Assembly: GCA_026786045.1 (NCBI GenBank)
Contig: JAJAYV010000287.1
Span: forward strand, 1 to 8,629
Source: Frankiaceae bacterium
Lineage (GTDB): Bacteria; Actinomycetota; Actinomycetes; Mycobacteriales; SCTD01
Reading direction: 5' to 3'
Length of the DNA: 8,629 nt
The notes beneath the pieces were generated by a model. It ran no database searches and was not told the DNA's origin. It worked only from the letters and a program-made list of their open reading frames with translations. The position numbers and the translations under genes are program-made. Positions 1 through 6,267 of the stretch are shown here, piece by piece (positions within the stretch are counted from its first letter, which is position 1; every line of letters begins with the position of its first letter).

Positions 1-1350
1 CGCGTCCACGGGCGCCGGCTCGACCAGGGGGCCAGCGGCCGCCACCACCTGCCCGACGTCGTCGGCCCGGGTGAGCGCGTCCAGGACGGTGAGCAGGCGG
101 TCGAGGACGTCCTCCGCGAAGCCGGGGTCGAAGCGGCCCGGGTGCAGCAGCAGCTGCAGCTCCGACACCGGCGCGGGCGTCACGATCACCGACAGCGGCA
201 CGCTGACCTTGTCGAACGTCGTCTGCGAGCGCACCGCCAGCCCGCCCGCCCCGCCCCCGTCCCCCTCGACGGCGAAGGAGTAGTTGCCGATCACGACCAG
301 GCTGTCGTACAGCTGCTGCCCCGGGACGCCGCTCCACCTCTTGATGTCCGACAGCGGGCTGGACTCGTACCGGCGGATCGCGGCGTAGCGGGCCTGCAGG
401 TCGCGCAGCCACGGCCCCGTCGCGCCGGCCGCGGGCACGGCGACCGGGACCGGGAGGGTGGTGATGAACATGCCGATCATGCGGTCGACGTCGGGCAGCT
501 CTGCCGGACGGCCGGAGCTGACGGAGCCGAACACCACGTCGGCGGAGCCCGTGAGCCGGCTGAGCACCACCGCCCAGGCGGCCTGCAGCACGGTGCCGAG
601 CGTGACCCGGTGGCGGGCCGCGGCTGCGCGCAGCGCCTCCTCCAGCCCGCCCGCGATGCCGACGGAGTGCCGCTCCGGGTCCCCGGTGGCCCCGCGCGGG
701 TCGGCGGGACGCAGGGCCGCGGGCCGGCGCGGGACGACCCCGCCGAGGGTCTCCGTCCAGAACGCCCTGGCCGCGTCGGTGTCCTGGCGCTGCAGCCAGG
801 CGATGTACTCGCGGAACGGCGGCGCGGGCGGCGGTGGGGGCCCGCCGGCGGTCAGCGCCCGGTAGTGGGTCATGACCTCGTTCATGAAGACCGGGACCGA
901 CCAGCCGTCGAGCAGCAGGTGGTGGTGCGTCCAGGCCAGCGCGTGCCGGTCGTCGCCGAGCCGGATGAGGTACAGCCGCTGCAGCGGCGCCGCGGTGAGG
1001 TCGAAGCCGGCGCCGCGGTCGTCGGCCAGCAGCTTCTCGAGCCGTTCGCGCTGCAGCTCCTCGCCGAGGTCGGACCAGTCCTCGCGGTGCGCGGGCGGCG
1101 TGACGTCGCGGTGGACGACCTGCAGGGGCTTGTCCAGCCCCTCCCAGTGGAACGAGGTCCGCAGCGCGGGGTGGGCCGCGAACACCCGCCGCCAGGCCCG
1201 CACCAGCGCGTCGGCGTCCAGGCGGCCCTCGACGACGTAGACGTGCTGGCCGAGGTACATGTCGGACGCGCCGTCGTGCACCGTGTGCAGCAGCATGCCC
1301 TGCTGCAGCGGGGAGAGCTCGTAGATGTCGTCCACGTCGGTCGTGCCCAC
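1..1350 (-). CDS. Non-ribosomal peptide synthetase, N-terminal part (condensation domain), cut by window edge
   Basis: These are the first 450 residues of an NRPS whose remainder (presumably A and T domains) lies left of the window. They form one complete condensation domain, which makes the peptide bond between an upstream carrier-bound donor and this protein's own amino acid. Visible motifs are C1 SPLQQGML near residue 13, C2 ALRTSF, an intact catalytic HHxxxDG (H143-H144-LLL-D148-G149-W150), FREYIAWLQRQD, and IGMFITTLP. The style (DIYxLSPxQxGMLxH start, HHLLLDGW, SSGRPAEL) matches the C domain that opens surfactin SrfA-C, which accepts a D-configured donor, so a DCL type is inferred. The GTG start at 1350 is chosen because GGGGAG lies 5 nt upstream and only about ten residues precede the C1 region, enough for a short acceptor docking segment. 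The frame is open further upstream. The gene is divergent from the complete NRPS and shares its promoter design. The A-domain substrate cannot be told. Confidence 0.93.
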   Translation of the reverse strand, partial: MGTTDVDDIYELSPLQQGMLLHTVHDGASDMYLGQHVYVVEGRLDADALVRAWRRVFAAHPALRTSFHWEGLDKPLQVVHRDVTPPAHREDWSDLGEELQRERLEKLLADDRGAGFDLTAAPLQRLYLIRLGDDRHALAWTHHHLLLDGWSVPVFMNEVMTHYRALTAGGPPPPPAPPFREYIAWLQRQDTDAARAFWTETLGGVVPRRPAALRPADPRGATGDPERHSVGIAGGLEEALRAAAARHRVTLGTVLQAAWAVVLSRLTGSADVVFGSVSSGRPAELPDVDRMIGMFITTLPVPVAVPAAGATGPWLRDLQARYAAIRRYESSPLSDIKRWSGVPGQQLYDSLVVIGNYSFAVEGDGGGAGGLAVRSQTTFDKVSVPLSVIVTPAPVSELQLLLHPGRFDPGFAEDVLDRLLTVLDALTRADDVGQVVAAAGPLVEPAPVDA

Positions 1351-1378
1351 CGGTGCTCCCCACCTCGTCGAACGGTGC

Positions 1379-1420
1379 CCGACGCTAACGACCCCGCCGC
1401 GGCGGGCGCTGTCCCGTGAA
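1379..1420 (-). promoter_or_regulatory. Putative promoter/operator of the minus-strand NRPS, mirrored copy of a shared element
   Basis: Read on the minus strand this is TTCACGGGACAGC (1420-1408), 20 nt, then TAGCGTCGG (1387-1379). TAGCGT fits the loose actinobacterial -10 pattern TANNNT and would start transcription near 1375, about 25 nt before the GTG at 1350. The 13-nt box would sit at roughly -45 to -33, where a -35 element or an activator site overlapping it would lie. It contains GACA, but 22 nt from the -10 hexamer, too far for an ordinary -35. Support comes mainly from the near-identical copy with the same spacing in front of the divergent gene. The function is inferred; no regulator is in the window. 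Confidence 0.55.
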
Positions 1421-1421
1421 C

Positions 1422-1445
1422 CGAGGACGACCCCGAGGACGACCC
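1422..1445 (+). repeat. Tandem 12-nt direct repeat (two copies) in the divergent intergenic region
   Basis: CGAGGACGACCC occurs twice head to tail (1422-1433 and 1434-1445), followed by a partial third CGA. It lies between the two mirrored promoter boxes, nearer the minus-strand one. It could be a regulator site or a slippage product of GC-rich DNA; nothing shows which. Confidence 0.5.
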
Positions 1446-1482
1446 CGATGAACGGCCGCGAGGACGGCCGCGGCGTCCCGGC

Positions 1483-1524
1483 TTCACGCGACAGCCCGGT
1501 GCGGCGGCCCGCCCCTAGCGTCGG
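1483..1524 (+). promoter_or_regulatory. Putative promoter/operator of the plus-strand NRPS, second copy of the shared element
   Basis: The stretch reads TTCACGCGACAGC (1483-1495), 20 nt, then TAGCGTCGG (1516-1524). It matches the minus-strand copy at 12 of 13 positions in the first box and 9 of 9 in the second, with identical spacing. TAGCGT (1516-1521) is the likely -10, giving a start near 1528 and a leader of about 34 nt before the ATG at 1562. The 20-nt spacers are not conserved beyond general G/C content, which argues that the boxes are selected and not merely a recent duplication. Co-regulation of both synthetases is inferred. Confidence 0.55.
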
Positions 1525-1544
1525 TGCCGCTCGCGCCCGCCTCC

Positions 1545-1555
1545 AGGAAGGTGAT
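1545..1555 (+). promoter_or_regulatory. Ribosome binding site of the complete NRPS
   Basis: AGGAAGGTGAT is the full anti-16S consensus AGGAGGTGAT with one inserted A, ending 6 nt before the ATG at 1562. This decides the start against an in-frame ATG at 1325 that would overlap the divergent gene and both promoter boxes. Confidence 0.75.
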
Positions 1556-1561
1556 CGGACC

Positions 1562-4500
1562 ATGACCGACCTGGAGACCCGCATCGCGGCGCTCTCGCCG
1601 CAGCAGCGGGAGGTGCTGGAGCGGCGGCTGGCCGAGCGCGCCGCCCCGAGCGGCCCCGGGCAGGAGCGGATCGCGCCCCGGGACCGGTCGCTGCCCGCGC
1701 CGCTGTCGATCCAGCAGCAGCGCGAGTGGGCGTTCGGGCACTTCCGCGGGGCCAACAACATCATCGGGGCGTTCCGGGTGGAGGGCGAGGTCGACCGGGA
1801 GCTGCTCGGTCGCGCGCTCACCGACGTCACCGAGCGCCACGAGGTCCTGCGCTCCACCGTCGAGCAGCAGCCCGACGGCACTCGGGTGCAGGTGGTCTCC
1901 CCGGTGGCGCAGGTCCCGGTGCCCGTCGAGGACCTCTCCCACCTGACCGAGCAGGAGCAGCGGGCCGAGATCCGCCGCCGCTGGGAGCGCGAGGTCGGCA
2001 CCCCGTTCGCCCCGACCGCGCTGCGGCTGCGGATCTCGCTGCTGCACCTGGGCCCCGCGCGCCACGTCGTCCTCATCACCACCGACCACGCCGCGGGCGA
2101 CCTGGCCTCGATGAACTTCCTCGTCCAGGAGTTCGCGGCGCTGTACGTGCTGCGCCGCGAGGGCGGCGGCGCGCTGCCGCCGCCGGAGGTCCAGTACGGC
2201 GACTTCGCGGTCTGGCAGCGCGCGGTGGAGGAGCAGCGGATCGACGCGGAGCGCGAGCACTGGCGCGAGACGCTCGACGGCGTCGCCCCGGGCCTGGCGC
2301 TGCCGACCGACCGCCCCTACCCGGTGGCGCCGGCGTTCGCGGGCGGCGTGCACCGGAGCGCCCTGCCCGCCGACCTCACCGCGGGCCTGCGGCGCTTCGC
2401 CGACGCCGAGCGGGCCTCGATCGGCGTGGTGCTCAGCGCGGCCGCGGCCGTGCTGCTGCACCGCTACACGGGGCGCCCCGACATCGTGGTCGGCGAGATC
2501 CTCTTCGGCCGCAACCGGGCCGAGATCGAGGGGACCATCGGCTGCTTCGTCGGCGCCCTCCCGCTGCGGGTGCGGGTGTCGGGCGAGCTGACCCTGCGCG
2601 AGGTCGTGCAGCGGGCGCGGGTCACGACGGTCACCGCGTACGGCCACCAGGACCTGCCGGTCGACGCCATGCTCGACCAGCTCGGCCTCGGGCCGGACGT
2701 CTCGGTAGGCTCGCTGATCGACCTGTGGCTGGACGTCCGCACGCCGCCGACGCGGCTGGAGGTGCCCGGCCTGCAGATCGTCCCGGAGCCGATGCCCGTG
2801 AGCCTGGCGCCGAGCCCGCTGCAGCTGGGCGTGGACCCCGACGCCGCCACCCTGAGCCTGGAGTGGCTCTACATGGCGGAGCTGTTCGACCACGCGACGG
2901 TCGTCGTGCTGGCCGAGCAGTTCGAACGGATCCTGCGCGGCATCGTCGCCGCACCCGACACGGCGGTCGACCGGGTCGGCCTGGCCGTCGAGCCCGTGTC
3001 GAGCGCCCCGGTCGGGCCGCGGGCCGCGGCGACGTTCGTCGAGCTGTTCCAGCGCCGGGTCGCCCAGGCCCCGCACGCGGCGGCCGCGGTGCGCGACGGG
3101 GTCGTCACGACCTACGGCGAGCTCAACCGCTCCGCGAACCGGCTGGCCCGTCGGCTGCGCGCCGCGGGCGTGGGCCCGGAGACGCCGGTCGGAGTCTTGG
3201 TGGACCGCACGCCCCAGCTGGCCACGGCGATCCTCGGCGTGCTCAAGGTCGGGGGCCTGTACGTCCCGCTCGACACCGGCCACGCACCCGCCCGCAGCGC
3301 GGACGTGCTCACCGACGCGGGCGTGCGCGTGCTCGTCACCCAGGAGCGCCACGGCTCGGTGTTCGCCGACGCCGGGCTCGCGAGCCCGGACGAGGTGGTG
3401 CTGCTCGACGGCCCGGCGGCCGACACCGCGGACGCCGACACCGACCTGCCCGACCTGCCGGACCCCGCCTCGCTCGCCTACGTCGTCCACACGTCCGGCT
3501 CGACCGGGCGGCCGAAGGGGGCGATGATCGAGCACGGGTCGCTCGTGACCTACGCCCTGGACGTGCGCGACCGGCTGGGGCTCGGCTCCGGCGACCGGTT
3601 CCTGCAGTTCGCCTCGCCCGCCTTCGACGTGCTGGCCGAGGAGCTGTTCCCCGTCTGGCTCGCCGGCGGCGCCGTGGTGTTCCCCGGCCGTCCGCTGGTG
3701 ACCGGCGGCGGCGACCTGACCGAGCTGGTCGAGCGCGAGCGGCTCACCGTGGTGGAGCTGCCCACCGCGTTCTGGCACGAGTGGGTGCGCGAGCTGGACC
3801 GCCGCGACCGGGCCCCGGCCGACTCGCTGCGCCTGGTGATCATCGGTGGCGAGCGCGCGCTGCCTGAGCGGATCGCGCTGTGGCGCCGCCGGACCGCCAC
3901 GCCGCTGGTGAACTGCTACGGGCTGACCGAGACCACCGTGACGTCGGCGTTCTTCCGCCTCGACCCGGCCGACCCGGTCACCGACTGGCCGAACCTGCCG
4001 ATCGGGACGCCGGTGCCCTCGGCCGAGCTGCGCGTGCTCGACCAGCGGCTGCGGCCGGTGCCCGCGGGCGCCGCGGGGGAGGTCTACATCGGCGGGGTCA
4101 GCCTGGCCCGCGGCTACCTCGGCCAGCCGGGGCTCACCTCCGCGCGGTTCGTCGCCGACCCGGCCGGGGACGGCGGGCGGCTCTACCGCACCGGCGACCT
4201 GGTCCGCCGGCGCGCGGACGGGAACCTGGAGTTCCTCGCCCGGGTCGACACGCAGATCAAGATCCGCGGGTACCGCATCGAACCGACCGGGATCGAGTCG
4301 GCCATCGACCGGTTCCCGCAGGTGGCGGAGTCGGTCGTGGCGGCGTGGGAGCCCGCTCCCGGCGACCGGCGGCTCGCGGCCTGGGTCGTCGCGCGGCCGG
4401 GGGAGTCGCTGAGCGTCGCCGAGCTGCGGCGCTTCCTCGACGGCGAGCTGCCGGCCCACCTGGTGCCATCGGCGTTCGTCGAGCTGGACGCGCTGCCGCT

Positions 4501-6175
4501 CAGCACCACCGGCAAGATCGACCGCAGCGCGCTGCCCGCCCCCGACGGCTCCCGCCCGGAGCAGGACGAGGAGTACGTGGCGCCGCGGACACCGGCCGAG
4601 CGGATGCTGGCCGACGCGGTGGCGGAGATCCTGCGGGTGCAGCGGGTCGGGGTCCACGACAACTTCTTCGAGATCGGTGGCGACTCGATCCTCACCATCC
4701 AGCTCGTCGCGCACGCCCAGGAGCGCGGGCTGACGCTCTCGCCGTTCGACGTGTTCGCCCACCCCACTGTGGCCGGCCTGGCCGACATCGCGGCCGCGGG
4801 CCCGGTCGTCGACGCCGAGCAGGGCGACGTGTCCGGCCCGGTGCCGCTCGCGCCGTCGCAGCGCTGGCTGTGCACGGCCGGGGTCGCCGACCCGCACCAC
4901 GCGAACCGCTCCACGGTGCTCGACCTGCCCGGGCCGGTCGATCCCGACCACGTGCGCGACGCGGTGGAGCGGCTGCTCGCCCACCACGACGGCCTGCGGC
5001 AGCGGATCCTGGTGGCGGGCCCGTCCACCCGCGTGCGCATCGCCCCCCGCGGCGACGCTGTCCCGTTCGAGGTGCACGACCTCGGTGGGCCCGACGACCC
5101 CGGCCCGACCGCCCGGGAGGTCACCGCCGCGCTGCAGACCGGGCTCGACCCCGCGATCGGGCCGCTGCTGCGGGTGGCGCTGCTGCGGTCCGCCGGCGGG
5201 CCGGATCGGCTGGTGGTGGTCGTCCACCGGCTGGTCGCCGACGACGGGTCGCTGCGGATCGTGGTCGAGGACCTGGTGTCCCTGCTGGACCGGCTGCGCG
5301 CCGGGCAGCCCGCGCAGCTGCCCGCGAAGACGACGTCGTGGCAGTCGTGGGTCCGCAGGCTCGTGCGCCACAGCCGCGGCGACGCGGTGCAGGCGGAGCG
5401 GGCGCACTGGACCGACCTGGCGACCGCCCCGGCGGGCCGCGTGCCCGCCGACACGGCGACCGCGCCGACAGAGGACACGGTGGCCACCGCCGCGAGCGTG
5501 ACCGCGTCGCTGGACGCCGCCGCGACCGCGGAGCTGCTGCGGCTCCCGGACGCGCTCGGCTGCGCGCTGCCCGACGTGCTGCTGGCCGCGCTCGGCCGTG
5601 CCCTCGCCTCCTGGACCGGGCACGACCGGCACGTCGTCGACCTCGTGCGCCACGACCGGGTGCGGCTGTTCGACGAGGTCGACCTCTCCCGCACGGTCGG
5701 CCCGTTCGGCCACGTCCACCCGGTCGTCCTCGACGTCGCCGCGGACGGGCCCGCCGACGCCGCGGTCCGCGCCGTCGCCGGGCACCTGCGCGACGTGCCG
5801 GGGGACGGCGTCGGCTGGGAGCTGCTGCGCCAGGACGCCGACCCGGTGCCGGACGCGCCGGTCGACCTCGCGTTCGCCCACCCGGACGGGCCGCCGCTCC
5901 CCGCGCTCGACGGCGACGACAGCCCGCGCAACCTTCGGCGCCGCGCCCTGGAGGTCGAGGTCCGCGTGGTGGACGACGAACTGGTAACCCGGTGGACCTA
6001 CGGCCGGGCCCGGCACCACGAGGCCACCGTCGCCCGCGTGGCCGAGCGGTACGCCGCCGAGCTGCGCGCGATGGCCGAGCTCGGGCGCGGCCCGGCGGGG
6101 GCGCCCGCGCCGTCGGACTTCCCGCTGGCCCACGTCGACCAGGAGCAGCTGGACGCCCTGCTCAGCCGGCTGTAG
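1562..6175 (+). CDS. Single-module NRPS: C-A-T followed by a degenerate epimerase/X-like domain
   Basis: This is a 1537-residue synthetase. After a short N-terminal helix (IAALSPQQREVLERRL) comes a C domain (about 44-480) with an altered motif 3, D175-H176-AAG-D180-L181: the second His and the Asp are kept, the first His and the Gly are lost. The A domain (about 485-1000) has TSGSTGRPKG at 644-653, YGLTE at 786-790, YRTGDL, KIRGYRIE and catalytic K985. Hand alignment to PheA gives the substrate-pocket code D-V-E-A-V-I-C-V-T-K, which I do not recognise. The T domain (about 1004-1080) carries FFEIGGDSI with phosphopantetheine Ser1042. GGDSI is the form usual before epimerisation domains. The last domain (about 1090-1537) is E-like (PLAPSQRW, DEVDLSRTVG, DFPLA tail) but has HRLVADD at 1222-1228 and VRHDR at 1362-1366 in place of HHxxxDG and EGHGR, so it should not epimerise. 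HRxxxDD resembles the P450-recruiting X-domain of glycopeptide synthetases. There is no thioesterase, so the product must be handed on. It is convergent with two P450 genes. Confidence 0.95.
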   Translation: MTDLETRIAALSPQQREVLERRLAERAAPSGPGQERIAPRDRSLPAPLSIQQQREWAFGHFRGANNIIGAFRVEGEVDRELLGRALTDVTERHEVLRSTVEQQPDGTRVQVVSPVAQVPVPVEDLSHLTEQEQRAEIRRRWEREVGTPFAPTALRLRISLLHLGPARHVVLITTDHAAGDLASMNFLVQEFAALYVLRREGGGALPPPEVQYGDFAVWQRAVEEQRIDAEREHWRETLDGVAPGLALPTDRPYPVAPAFAGGVHRSALPADLTAGLRRFADAERASIGVVLSAAAAVLLHRYTGRPDIVVGEILFGRNRAEIEGTIGCFVGALPLRVRVSGELTLREVVQRARVTTVTAYGHQDLPVDAMLDQLGLGPDVSVGSLIDLWLDVRTPPTRLEVPGLQIVPEPMPVSLAPSPLQLGVDPDAATLSLEWLYMAELFDHATVVVLAEQFERILRGIVAAPDTAVDRVGLAVEPVSSAPVGPRAAATFVELFQRRVAQAPHAAAAVRDGVVTTYGELNRSANRLARRLRAAGVGPETPVGVLVDRTPQLATAILGVLKVGGLYVPLDTGHAPARSADVLTDAGVRVLVTQERHGSVFADAGLASPDEVVLLDGPAADTADADTDLPDLPDPASLAYVVHTSGSTGRPKGAMIEHGSLVTYALDVRDRLGLGSGDRFLQFASPAFDVLAEELFPVWLAGGAVVFPGRPLVTGGGDLTELVERERLTVVELPTAFWHEWVRELDRRDRAPADSLRLVIIGGERALPERIALWRRRTATPLVNCYGLTETTVTSAFFRLDPADPVTDWPNLPIGTPVPSAELRVLDQRLRPVPAGAAGEVYIGGVSLARGYLGQPGLTSARFVADPAGDGGRLYRTGDLVRRRADGNLEFLARVDTQIKIRGYRIEPTGIESAIDRFPQVAESVVAAWEPAPGDRRLAAWVVARPGESLSVAELRRFLDGELPAHLVPSAFVELDALPLSTTGKIDRSALPAPDGSRPEQDEEYVAPRTPAERMLADAVAEILRVQRVGVHDNFFEIGGDSILTIQLVAHAQERGLTLSPFDVFAHPTVAGLADIAAAGPVVDAEQGDVSGPVPLAPSQRWLCTAGVADPHHANRSTVLDLPGPVDPDHVRDAVERLLAHHDGLRQRILVAGPSTRVRIAPRGDAVPFEVHDLGGPDDPGPTAREVTAALQTGLDPAIGPLLRVALLRSAGGPDRLVVVVHRLVADDGSLRIVVEDLVSLLDRLRAGQPAQLPAKTTSWQSWVRRLVRHSRGDAVQAERAHWTDLATAPAGRVPADTATAPTEDTVATAASVTASLDAAATAELLRLPDALGCALPDVLLAALGRALASWTGHDRHVVDLVRHDRVRLFDEVDLSRTVGPFGHVHPVVLDVAADGPADAAVRAVAGHLRDVPGDGVGWELLRQDADPVPDAPVDLAFAHPDGPPLPALDGDDSPRNLRRRALEVEVRVVDDELVTRWTYGRARHHEATVARVAERYAAELRAMAELGRGPAGAPAPSDFPLAHVDQEQLDALLSRL

Positions 6176-6191
6176 GCCGCGCCACCGCCGA

Positions 6192-6233
6192 CGCAGCCGT
6201 TGCGCACCCCGCGCATCCGATGCAACGGCTGCG
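6192..6233. terminator. Hairpin between convergent genes, likely bidirectional terminator
   Basis: A perfect 12-bp inverted repeat, CGCAGCCGTTGC (6192-6203) and GCAACGGCTGCG (6222-6233), is separated by an 18-nt loop. It begins 16 nt after the NRPS stop and lies 34 nt from the P450 stop codon at 6268, so it can serve both strands. No T-tract follows on either strand, as is common for GC-rich actinobacterial terminators. Confidence 0.65.
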
Positions 6234-6267
6234 CGGGGGACGGAAGGTGTGCGCGACGGCCGCGCGA

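Noticed and set aside
1367..1373. StrR/Bbr-type operator half-site (GTCGAAC)
   Set aside because: No partner half-site GTTCGAC-CTG lies at the required spacing, so a glycopeptide-style pathway regulator site cannot be claimed.
142..1419. Long plus-strand open frame over the minus-strand NRPS
   Set aside because: Its translation is Arg/Val/Gly-rich without motifs, while the opposite strand encodes a full condensation domain.
1325..1561. N-terminal extension of the complete NRPS from an upstream ATG
   Set aside because: It would overlap the divergent gene and both promoter boxes, has no good ribosome binding site, and its translation resembles no linker. The ATG at 1562 has a near-full Shine-Dalgarno.
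2081..2110. Heterocyclisation (Cy) domain call from the DxxxxDxxS match
   Set aside because: The other motifs in the domain are of the ordinary condensation type, and the catalytic second His is retained; the match is probably coincidental.
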